From the NCBI GenBank assembly GCA_002720285.1, contig PBHT01000033.1, positions 1 to 12,424 on the forward strand: a DNA stretch of 12,424 nucleotides. The letters run 5' to 3'. Origin of the DNA: Acidobacteriota bacterium (GTDB taxonomy: Bacteria > Acidobacteriota > Vicinamibacteria > Vicinamibacterales > UBA823). A program made the translations under genes and the position numbers. Below are positions 1-6,056 of the stretch, one piece after another. The notes below the pieces were generated by a model. It was not told the origin of the DNA. It saw only the letters and a list, made by a program, of their open reading frames with translations, and did no database searches. Numbering within the stretch: position 1 is the first letter of the stretch; every line of letters begins with the position of its first letter.

Positions 1-21
1 GGCATATAGAATGAAGCCTCA

Positions 22-252
22 GTGAAAGCCGAGCGAAATGCATCTTGCCCCTGCGGGAGTGGCAAGAAATATAAGAAATGCTGCATGGCCAAGGACGGGC
101 CACTGAGCTCTAGGACAGCCATGCTGCTGTTCGCACTCCTTCTACTCGCCGGGGTCGTCGGTATCGTTATTTCCATGACGAACGCGCGTGAAGGGACAGA
201 GGTCAATAGAATTTGGTCGCCCGAACACGGCCATTGGCACGACGTGCGCTAG
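22..252 (+). CDS. Small SEC-C motif membrane protein
   Basis: This is a 76-residue protein starting at GTG. Residues 8-21 form a SEC-C zinc-binding motif: C9-P-C11, then GSGKKYKK, then C20-C21. In SecA and many stand-alone proteins this motif binds one zinc ion. Residues 33-51 are an uninterrupted hydrophobic stretch that should form one membrane helix. The tail is polar and ends in EHGHWHDV, with three His within five residues, which could be a second metal site (inference). With Arg/Lys concentrated at the N-terminus, the zinc motif is probably cytoplasmic and the His tail extracytoplasmic. The GTG at 22 overlaps a TGA at 23-25 that closes a frame open from the window edge, so an upstream gene may end there with a 4-bp overlap. 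The motif is clear but the function is unknown. Confidence 0.75.
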   Translation: MKAERNASCPCGSGKKYKKCCMAKDGPLSSRTAMLLFALLLLAGVVGIVISMTNAREGTEVNRIWSPEHGHWHDVR

Positions 253-436
253 CGCACAGTATCGAAAGTCGGTGCTGGCGCCGGATGATTCCCCTCGGCC
301 AACGATGCCAGACACATTTCCTCCGCTGGGGAGTCTCGCGTGAACGATCTGTCGCTGCCGAGAAATGTGGCATTACACGCCACGCGGCGTACTGCAGATA
401 CCAAGTCAGCTAACCACTTCAGTGCCGAGGTTGTGA
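253..436. other. Intergenic stretch, nothing recognisable
   Basis: This 184-base gap lies between the SEC-C protein and the amidase run. A 66-codon open frame crosses it on the plus strand, but it starts inside the SEC-C gene, is rich in Arg/Cys/His and shows no domain or ribosome-binding site, so I do not call it a gene. The promoter of the amidase run is presumably here, but I see no convincing -35/-10 pair. Confidence 0.4.
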
Positions 437-2038
437 TTGAATAATCGTTGGTTTCGATTTATCCGGATGGCTAGAGAACGTCTCACTCATCGCGTCAGAT
501 GGCCGCGGCTACTCGTGCTCTGCCTATTGGCCACGGTCTTACAGGCCACCGACCGTCCAGCCCAAGCCCAACCACAGTCGCTGACGGTAATGATGGCTAC
601 CGGTCATCAGACCTTGGCAGCCGCACAAGTGAACGACCGTCAGATGGTTGCATTAGGTGACCTCGCCTCGGTGTTTGGCCTGAGTGTACAAGAGGATTCG
701 CTGGCTGACGGCCTGACCGTCGCCTACCGCGACGAAGTGGTCGTCCTCCCCGCCACGCAGAACCTCGCGTCGGTGGGCGGTCGTATTGTCACTCTTCCTT
801 CGCCTCCGGTCCGCACCTCCAGTGGCTGGTATGTTCCAATCGAGTTTCTGGATCGGGTGCTAGGACTCGTTATCAACACCTCGATTGAACGGCGGCAGCA
901 GTCGGGACTCGTCATCGTTGGGAATCTACGCGTTCCCACCGTGGATGTGGGATACACAGTCGGCAATGGTCGGGTCCAACTCATTTTTGAGGTCACCCCA
1001 CCGGCACCCTACACAATTGAGGAGGATCAACAACACCTACTCGTCAAATTCGATGCCGACGCCCTCGACCTTTCGCTACCAGAGGCGGCTTCGGATTCAC
1101 TGGTTACCAGCATTCAGCGTGGTACCGAACCATCTTGGTTGACCATCAACCTAGGTTCTGAATATGCAACTTTTGAATCTGCCCTGCGAAATAGTGTCAC
1201 TGGCACGTCGACCCTGCTGGTCAGCGTATTGTCCGAAGGTGTAACCAACGAAATAACTGCCACGAATACTCCCTCACAGCCTTCGGTCAACGAGACCGCT
1301 CCCCCGCTTACTGAACTCACAACACCAGCTGTCGTGCGCACAATAGTCCTCGACCCTGGGCACGGAGGGGACGACCACGGCGCTGTTGGACCAAGTGGCG
1401 TTCTCGAAAAGCAAGTCGCGCTCCAGGTAGCGGAGCGACTTCAACGTGCAATCGAAAGTCGTCTCGGTCTACGTGTGGTGATGACGCGTAACGACGACCG
1501 AATGGTTCGTCTTGACGAACGAGCAGCCATCGCAAACAACAATAAGGCCGATCTGTTCATTAGCTTGCACGCAAACGCAGCACTCACTCCTCTCCCAGCC
1601 GGTGCCGGGGTCTCGTATCTGAGTCTCGACGACGCAAGCGGAACTTCTCGAGAAGGCTCTGACAATCGGAGTGTCTCAGTGTTAGGTGGTGGCTTGCGTA
1701 ACATTGAAGCTGTGTCATGGGAAATGGCGCAAATCAGCCACATAGACCAGTCAGCGATGTTCGCGGCGATTGTTGATGCGCAATTGCGCACTATGGTCGA
1801 TGTCAGACCGAGTCGGTCGCAGGCTGCTCCACTTCGAGTCCTGATTGGCGCAAATATGCCTGCAGTGCTGGTGGAATTGGGTTTTCTGTCGAATCCTAAT
1901 GAGGAACAGAAGCTAACTTCGGCCTCCTTTCAGGAAACTTTGGTCCAGGCACTCTTTCAAAGCATCGTCGGCTTTCGGGTCCACGTCGAACAACCCATTA
2001 GCCCTGAGGTCGGTAACGCATTTTGGGAGGAACCGTGA
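437..2038 (+). CDS. N-acetylmuramoyl-L-alanine amidase, periplasmic (AmiC type)
   Basis: This is a zinc amidase that cleaves the bond between N-acetylmuramic acid and L-Ala in peptidoglycan, acting in the periplasm. An Arg-rich N-terminus and a hydrophobic stretch (about residues 25-36) lead to a likely signal-peptidase site after AQA44. Residues 50-163 resemble the copper-amine-oxidase N-terminal-like domain (the MVALGDLASVFG and WYVPIEFLDRVLG segments). Residues 165-270 are beta-rich and AMIN-like, and a Thr/Pro-rich linker follows. The Amidase_3 catalytic domain spans about 299-515: zinc ligands H309 (DPGHGG), E324 (LEKQ) and H378 (SLHAN), and catalytic E480 (VELGFLSN). All key residues are present. 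The TTG at 437 is chosen because GAGG lies 6 nt upstream. ATG at 467 (residue 11) is a reasonable alternative that still keeps the signal peptide. The stop overlaps the next start by 4 bp (GTGA), which suggests translational coupling. Confidence 0.93.
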   Translation: MNNRWFRFIRMARERLTHRVRWPRLLVLCLLATVLQATDRPAQAQPQSLTVMMATGHQTLAAAQVNDRQMVALGDLASVFGLSVQEDSLADGLTVAYRDEVVVLPATQNLASVGGRIVTLPSPPVRTSSGWYVPIEFLDRVLGLVINTSIERRQQSGLVIVGNLRVPTVDVGYTVGNGRVQLIFEVTPPAPYTIEEDQQHLLVKFDADALDLSLPEAASDSLVTSIQRGTEPSWLTINLGSEYATFESALRNSVTGTSTLLVSVLSEGVTNEITATNTPSQPSVNETAPPLTELTTPAVVRTIVLDPGHGGDDHGAVGPSGVLEKQVALQVAERLQRAIESRLGLRVVMTRNDDRMVRLDERAAIANNNKADLFISLHANAALTPLPAGAGVSYLSLDDASGTSREGSDNRSVSVLGGGLRNIEAVSWEMAQISHIDQSAMFAAIVDAQLRTMVDVRPSRSQAAPLRVLIGANMPAVLVELGFLSNPNEEQKLTSASFQETLVQALFQSIVGFRVHVEQPISPEVGNAFWEEP

Positions 2039-2643
2039 CCACCCGAGGATGGCGCTGGCTCTTGGTCGTGGTCGCAGCTGGGATGTTCAGTGCGTGGCTG
2101 CTTTTCGTCACGGTACCCGACCTCTACGAAGACAACCAAGACACAGAGGCGACTGTACCACGTGAAGCGCCCACCGAGCTGGCCCGATTAACCACGGCAA
2201 CGTTATTTTATGTCTCTGACGATGGCGAGCGACTGATGGGAGTCGAGCGCAATGTCGTCGAGGGCGATGCGCCGGTGGAACAGGCCCGGCATGTCCTCGA
2301 AGCACAGTTCCTCGGAGTTGAACCGCCACTAACTTCAACAATACCCGAAGGAACATTGGTCCGTGCGGTCTACCTCACTGACCGCGGCGATGCCTTCGTT
2401 AATTTGAGCCGAGAAATCAGTTCCAAACACTCCGGTGGTTCCTTGAGCGAGTTACTGACTGTCTACACGATCGTCAATGCGGTCACTGTCAACGTACCGA
2501 GCATCCGGGCGGTACAAATATTGATCGAAGGACGGGAAGTGGATACACTCGCCGGTCACGTTGACCTCAGGCGTCCCATAACACCGCGAGCGGGATGGGT
2601 TGATCTAGCATCACCTGAGGTCGGTGATATCACAGTCCCTTGA
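2035..2643 (+). CDS. GerMN domain membrane-anchored protein
   Basis: This is a 202-residue protein. Residues 8-27 ([20 protein letters not shown]) form an N-terminal membrane anchor and the rest should be periplasmic. Residues about 55-185 match the GerMN (sporulation and spore germination) domain: [14 protein letters not shown], then [11 protein letters not shown], then [27 protein letters not shown] and [23 protein letters not shown]. In Bacillus GerM takes part in sporulation and germination. Outside spore-formers the domain occurs in envelope proteins, often near amidases, and its exact role is unresolved. GTG at 2035 is chosen over the in-frame TTG at 2023 because GGGAGG at 2025-2030 is well placed and the GTGA overlap with the amidase stop is a typical coupled start. 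Cell-envelope work alongside the amidase is inferred from context. Confidence 0.85.
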   Translation: MTTRGWRWLLVVVAAGMFSAWLLFVTVPDLYEDNQDTEATVPREAPTELARLTTATLFYVSDDGERLMGVERNVVEGDAPVEQARHVLEAQFLGVEPPLTSTIPEGTLVRAVYLTDRGDAFVNLSREISSKHSGGSLSELLTVYTIVNAVTVNVPSIRAVQILIEGREVDTLAGHVDLRRPITPRAGWVDLASPEVGDITVP

Positions 2644-2662
2644 CCATTTTCATGACACGCTA

Positions 2663-3406
2663 ATGACGATTCCAACCCGAGAGGACACACGTCGGCCAGA
2701 CGAGCTTCGTCCAACACAACTCAGGCCAAATTATCTCCTCCATGCTGAAGGGTCCGTACTGATTGAAGTCGGTCGTACCCGCGTGATTTGCAGTGCCAGC
2801 GTCGAAGATCGAGTTCCGCCGTTTCTCCGTAACAGTGGTAAGGGTTGGATAACAGCGGAGTACAGTATGCTTCCGCGGGCCACAACAACACGTTCGACCC
2901 GGGAATCAACAAAAGGAAAAGTGGGCGGTCGTACTCACGAAATTCAAAGACTCATCGGTCGGTCGCTACGTGCAGTGTCAAAACTCGAAGCCCTCGGTGA
3001 ACGTACTGTTTGGATCGATTGTGATGTCATTCAGGCAGACGGTGGCACCCGCACTGCCGCTATCACCGGAGGCTTCGTGGCTCTCGTGCTCGCTGTCCAA
3101 GGCATGCGAGAACGGGGCCAGATTACATCGATGCCGGTGCTCGACCACGTCGCCGCGACAAGCGTGGGAGTCGTAGCAGGTGTGCCGATGCTCGACCTCG
3201 CTTACAGCGAAGATTCGGTGGCCGAGGTCGACATGAACATCATAAAGACTGGTGATGGCCGCTTCATCGAAGTCCAAGGCACTGCTGAAGGCGCCCCTTT
3301 CGAACGAGACACCCTAAACCAACTACTTAGCTTGGCAGACGAGGGCATCCGGCAACTCATCGAGCAACAGCGTGAAATCGTTGGTGCTTACCTCACGAAG
3401 GCATGA
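2663..3406 (+). CDS. rph: Ribonuclease PH
   Basis: RNase PH is a phosphorolytic 3'-5' exoribonuclease that trims tRNA 3' ends in the cytoplasm, using phosphate and releasing nucleoside diphosphates. The 247-residue length is normal for the family. The sequence shows the N-terminal RRPDELRP element, [14 protein letters not shown] (residues 61-74), the [20 protein letters not shown] segment (84-103), the phosphate-binding GGTRTA loop (127-132, R130), and the catalytic Asp pair D178 and D184 in [14 protein letters not shown] and [13 protein letters not shown] follow. ATG at 2663 is chosen because it gives a family-like N-terminus. An in-frame GTG at 2624 would add 13 untypical residues overlapping the GerMN gene. 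It lies 19 bp after the GerMN gene and 12 bp before rdgB, so it is almost certainly co-transcribed with both. Confidence 0.96.
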   Translation: MTIPTREDTRRPDELRPTQLRPNYLLHAEGSVLIEVGRTRVICSASVEDRVPPFLRNSGKGWITAEYSMLPRATTTRSTRESTKGKVGGRTHEIQRLIGRSLRAVSKLEALGERTVWIDCDVIQADGGTRTAAITGGFVALVLAVQGMRERGQITSMPVLDHVAATSVGVVAGVPMLDLAYSEDSVAEVDMNIIKTGDGRFIEVQGTAEGAPFERDTLNQLLSLADEGIRQLIEQQREIVGAYLTKA

Positions 3407-3418
3407 TGTAGCGGTCCG

Positions 3419-4018
3419 ATGCAACTCTTGGTGGCTACAACCAACGCTCACAAGCTCAGTGAAATTCGTTCCATCTTGACCGGACTCGACGTCAACCTCG
3501 TCTCGCTCAGCGACTTCCCACCCGTAATTGTGCCCGATGAAACCGGTGACACGTTCGTCGCGAACGCCCGTGAAAAGGCACTGCATTACGCGGCCGCGAC
3601 CGGGCAGCTGACACTAGCAGAAGATTCTGGATTAGAGATTGACGGATTGAACGGAGAGCCAGGCGTCCATTCAGCGCGGTTCAACGGCGATAGTTATTCT
3701 GAGAGGTTCAAGGCGATCTATACCCGACTGGCAAATGCGGAACGGTTAAGATGCCGGGCGAGGTTCGTGTGCGCATTGGTTGTGGTACGTGGTTCAAACA
3801 TCCTGTTTGAGACCCGCGGAACCGTCGAAGGCCAGGTCGCTAATGAACCGTCGGGGGCGGCAGGCTTCGGCTACGACCCGATCTTTCACTACCCTCCCTA
3901 TGGCAAAACCCTAGCTGAGGTCTCAAGAGAAGAAAAAACTGCGGTCAGCCATCGAGGAAAAGCTGTGCGTGCCCTGCGTAATTACCTAGCCACTAACACA
4001 GCGTTATGGGAAACATAA
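3419..4018 (+). CDS. rdgB: dITP/XTP pyrophosphatase (non-canonical purine NTPase)
   Basis: This HAM1/RdgB family enzyme hydrolyses dITP, ITP and XTP to the monophosphate plus pyrophosphate, keeping deaminated purines out of DNA and RNA. It is a cytoplasmic, Mg-dependent protein of 199 residues, the usual length. Motifs in order are the nucleotide-binding ATTNAHKLSEI (residues 6-16), the FVANAREKA segment with K53, AEDSGLEIDGL with catalytic D69, GVHSARFNG (82-90), GFGYDPIF (149-156), KTLAEVSREEK (163-173) and SHRGKA (177-182). All residues that define the family are intact. It is the last gene of the amidase-GerMN-rph-rdgB run. No strong terminator hairpin follows in the 104 bases before the tRNA gene. 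Confidence 0.96.
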   Translation: MQLLVATTNAHKLSEIRSILTGLDVNLVSLSDFPPVIVPDETGDTFVANAREKALHYAAATGQLTLAEDSGLEIDGLNGEPGVHSARFNGDSYSERFKAIYTRLANAERLRCRARFVCALVVVRGSNILFETRGTVEGQVANEPSGAAGFGYDPIFHYPPYGKTLAEVSREEKTAVSHRGKAVRALRNYLATNTALWET

Positions 4019-4106
4019 AGCCTCGCGTCCCTGCGTTGTTTCATCGTCAAGTCGAACTCGGTTACCCGATGACCCGACGCTTCTAGCTGTCAGGCGTTAA
4101 ACCCAG

Positions 4107-4112
4107 TAGAAT
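4107..4112 (+). promoter_or_regulatory. Possible -10 element of the tRNA-Pro promoter
   Basis: TAGAAT matches the sigma-70 -10 consensus at five of six positions. It ends 10 bases before the tRNA, so transcription would start a few bases upstream of the mature 5' end, as is common for tRNA genes. No clear TTGACA-like -35 is visible 16-18 bp upstream, so this is tentative. Confidence 0.3.
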
Positions 4113-4122
4113 CAGTTGTCAA

Positions 4123-4199
4123 CGGGGCGTGGCGTAGCCTGGTATCGCGCCTGCTTTGGGAGCAGGAGGTCCTCGGTTCAAATCCGGGCGCCCCGACCA
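4123..4199 (+). tRNA. tRNA-Pro (anticodon UGG)
   Basis: This is a complete 77-nt tRNA with encoded CCA. The acceptor stem is CGGGGCG (4123-4129) pairing with CGCCCCG (4189-4195), all seven pairs matched, followed by discriminator A4196 and CCA 4197-4199. The anticodon stem is CCTGC/GCAGG (4150-4154 and 4162-4166) with loop TTTGGGA. The anticodon TGG sits at 4157-4159 and reads CCA and, by wobble, other proline codons. The T arm is CTCGG-TTCAAAT-CCGGG with one G-T pair. The D arm contains AGCCTGGTA. A C at position 1 of the acceptor stem is typical of bacterial tRNA-Pro. A coding gene begins 38 nt downstream. I saw no repeat of the tRNA 3' end elsewhere in the window, so nothing suggests it has served as an integration site here. 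Confidence 0.97.
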
Positions 4200-4237
4200 T
4201 TTCCGGTGGCCATCCCACACCACCAAAGGCCGCTAGC

Positions 4238-5119
4238 ATGAACGGTGATCGAATACCGCGACTCTTCACCATGGCGGCGATCGTTGCAGTGTTTCCACTG
4301 ATTAGCGCAGCACAAGAACCGACCCTTGAAACCGTGCTGGAGCGGGCAGCCGCCTACGTCGATCGATATCAAACTGACCTCGGCAGCGTGATCGCTGAAG
4401 AACATTATCTTCAAGTGTCTGACGGCAGGCTGACCCGCCGGATGGTTTCAGACCTGTTAGTCCTGAGCACTCCTGGACTACAGGAGCCTTGGCTGGCCTT
4501 CCGAGACGTCATTAAGGTCGATGGAAAAGAGGTCCCGGACCGACAGCAGCGCTTAGAGGAACTTTTCCTGAAATCACCGAGAATTACAAGGCAGCTGCGG
4601 CGACGACTCATGGCTGAGAGTGCCCGTTTTAACATTGGAGCGATCACTCGTAATACCAACGTGCCAACGATGGCACTACAAGTCCTTTCCGTCACAGAAC
4701 AACCGCGCTTCGAGTTCCGAAAGGATGACAATCAGCGCATTGGAAAAATCAACACGTGGGAGATTGAATTCGAAGAAAACAAGCCACCCGCTCTTATCAC
4801 GGGCAGTAACGGTAAGGACCTTTTGGGCCACGGCAAGGTGTGGATCGAACCGTCAACCGGGCGCGTTATTCAAACAGATTTTCGTACCGAAGACGACTCT
4901 GTCGATTTAGAGATCGAAATGCGCGTGACCTATCGTCCAGACGATACACTTGGCATCCTCGTGCCTGCGAAAATGACAGAGCGCTATCTCGTTCGCCTAC
5001 GGCCAATCACAACACGTGAACGACTCGCTCGCCGGACCATCGAAGTCAACGGCGAAGCGACGTATTCAAACTTTCGAAGGTTTCTGGTGGAGGTCACAAT
5101 CGACGTCGGGGCCGGCTAG
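4238..5119 (+). CDS. Secreted protein of unknown function, acidobacterial-type family
   Basis: This is a 293-residue protein with a clear signal peptide: R5 and R8, a hydrophobic core at about residues 12-22, and probable cleavage after SAA25. I recognise no enzyme motif. The mature part carries conserved-looking blocks: VIAEEHYLQ, then RRMVSDLLVLSTPG, then the WLAFRDVIKVDGKEVPDR segment with RLEELFL, then ESARFNIG and NVPTMALQVL, then GHGKVWIEPSTGRVIQTDF, and near the end MRVTYRPDD and LVPAKMTERY. I recall this pattern of blocks from uncharacterised secreted proteins common in Acidobacteriota (memory, not a search). Alternating polar/apolar stretches in the second half suggest a beta-rich fold that might bind a lipid or other ligand (inference). 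It lacks catalytic His/Cys clusters. It follows tRNA-Pro closely and is convergent with msrA. Confidence 0.82.
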   Translation: MNGDRIPRLFTMAAIVAVFPLISAAQEPTLETVLERAAAYVDRYQTDLGSVIAEEHYLQVSDGRLTRRMVSDLLVLSTPGLQEPWLAFRDVIKVDGKEVPDRQQRLEELFLKSPRITRQLRRRLMAESARFNIGAITRNTNVPTMALQVLSVTEQPRFEFRKDDNQRIGKINTWEIEFEENKPPALITGSNGKDLLGHGKVWIEPSTGRVIQTDFRTEDDSVDLEIEMRVTYRPDDTLGILVPAKMTERYLVRLRPITTRERLARRTIEVNGEATYSNFRRFLVEVTIDVGAG

Positions 5120-5125
5120 AAACGT

Positions 5126-5147
5126 TGAGGCGAGGTGAAGCGCCTCA
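5126..5147. terminator. Candidate bidirectional hairpin between convergent genes
   Basis: TGAGGCG (5126-5132) and CGCCTCA (5141-5147) form a perfect 7-bp GC-rich stem around an 8-nt loop. It lies 6 bases after the stop of the secreted protein and 50 bases beyond the 3' end of msrA. No T-tract follows on the plus strand, so it is not a textbook intrinsic terminator. Its position between convergent genes supports a termination or mRNA-end-stabilising role. Confidence 0.4.
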
Positions 5148-5197
5148 CTCAGCCTACCAGGTCATTGGCCACGCGATAATCCTCGAGTCAAGCCGGT

Positions 5198-5833
5198 TTA
5201 GACTGTAGCAGATGGACACACTACACCGGTCCCCCCGTGACCACAGTAACCGTTGGGATTCTTCGCCAGGTACTGCTGGTGGTATTCTTCAGCATAATAG
5301 AATTCTGGCGCCTCAACGATCTCAGTCGTGATCGGCGTACTGCGGCCAGCGGCGGTGAGCGCACCAAGGTAAGCCACGAGCGTCGCCTCAGCTTGGTGCT
5401 GTTGGCTCGCGTCATAGACGTAAATTCCTGAGCGATACTGAGTGCCGACATCGTTTCCCTGTCGCATACTCTGAGTCGGGTCGTGTGATTCCCAGAACGT
5501 TCGAAGCAGTGCCTCATATGTGATCGTTGTCGCATCAAAGACTATTCTGACCACCTCGTTATGGCCTGTGCGTCCGGTACACACTTCCGAGTACGTCGCA
5601 TTGGCTGTCGAACCTCCAGCGTAACCGACCATTGTCGAGTACACGCCAGGCAGGCCCCAGAATGCCTTCTCCCCTCCCCAGAAACATCCAAGGCCGAACA
5701 TGGCTAACTGGAACCCAACTGGGAACGGTGGTAACAAACGGTTTCCGTTGATGAAATGCGTTTCGGGTACATGCATCGGCTCGGCATGGCCTGGCAGGAC
5801 CTCCGCTAAGCTAGGCATTTCAGTCTTGTGCAT
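5198..5833 (-). CDS. msrA: Peptide methionine sulfoxide reductase MsrA
   Basis: MsrA reduces the S-epimer of methionine sulfoxide in oxidised proteins, using thioredoxin to regenerate the enzyme. The 211-residue length and layout match the longer E. coli-type enzyme. The N-terminal extension contains [13 protein letters not shown]. The nucleophile is C50 in [10 protein letters not shown], followed by [21 protein letters not shown] and the FWESHDPTQ segment (D and Y/E residues of the substrate pocket). The C-terminal [15 protein letters not shown] has resolving cysteines C197 and C206, so the three-Cys relay is complete. The ATG at 5833 is supported by AAGGAG (minus strand, 5842-5847) eight bases upstream. 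No signal peptide is visible, so it should be cytoplasmic. It stands alone, divergent from the phosphatase gene. Confidence 0.96.
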   Translation of the reverse strand: MHKTEMPSLAEVLPGHAEPMHVPETHFINGNRLLPPFPVGFQLAMFGLGCFWGGEKAFWGLPGVYSTMVGYAGGSTANATYSEVCTGRTGHNEVVRIVFDATTITYEALLRTFWESHDPTQSMRQGNDVGTQYRSGIYVYDASQQHQAEATLVAYLGALTAAGRSTPITTEIVEAPEFYYAEEYHQQYLAKNPNGYCGHGGTGVVCPSATV

Positions 5834-5841
5834 CAGGCAAA

Positions 5842-5847
5842 CTCCTT
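5842..5847 (-). promoter_or_regulatory. Strong ribosome-binding site of msrA
   Basis: The minus strand reads AAGGAG eight bases before the msrA ATG. It is the best Shine-Dalgarno match I noticed in the window and fixes the msrA start. Confidence 0.7.
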
Positions 5848-6024
5848 GTAGTCACCGCCCTATAGCTTACACAATTGTAATCGGTACTCGATCTGACGAC
5901 TTCAGGGAACTAGACCTTCTTCGACTGGGCCGACCGACAGACAATTGCTCGCACGCCCGTAAAAAAATAATGGGCACCGCTAATTCTGGCACAAGGGTCG
6001 TGTCTCGAGAGTCGCAGCGCGAGG

Positions 6025-6030
6025 TATAAT
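6025..6030 (+). promoter_or_regulatory. Consensus -10 box upstream of the phosphatase gene
   Basis: TATAAT is a perfect sigma-70 -10 hexamer ending 26 bases before the ATG at 6057, which would give a leader of about 20 nt. The sequence 16-18 bp upstream has no good TTGACA match, so the -35 is weak or activator-dependent. The short leader lacks a clear Shine-Dalgarno sequence. Confidence 0.4.
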
Positions 6031-6056
6031 CCAGAGACGCCAATCTCAATTACTCG

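Larger units (their letters stand above)
5834..6056. other. Divergent promoter region, msrA / phosphatase
   Basis: This 223-base gap separates two genes transcribed away from each other, so it should hold both promoters. It is locally AT-richer (an A7 run at 5961-5967), and it contains the 8-bp palindrome ACAATTGT close to the msrA side. No RNA gene or convincing small ORF is visible. A plus-strand frame crossing it is continuous with antisense msrA sequence and looks spurious. Confidence 0.5.

Noticed and set aside
213..413. 66-codon plus-strand ORF after the SEC-C gene
   Set aside because: It starts inside the SEC-C gene in another frame, has Arg/Cys/His-rich composition with no motif, and has no ribosome-binding site.
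2624..2662. Upstream GTG start for rph
   Set aside because: It adds 13 residues not seen in the family and overlaps the GerMN gene, and the nearby GAGG is only 3 nt away. ATG at 2663 gives a normal N-terminus.
4123..4199. tRNA-Pro as an integration (att) site
   Set aside because: No repeat of the tRNA 3' end, integrase or composition change is visible in the window.
5987..6002. Sigma-54-like promoter (TGGCAC) upstream of the phosphatase
   Set aside because: The -24-like half matches, but the -12 side reads TCGTG rather than TTGCA, so the essential GC is out of place.
5700..6029. 109-codon plus-strand ORF across the start of msrA
   Set aside because: Half of it is antisense to a clear msrA and the rest covers the divergent promoter region. 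It has no recognisable protein features.
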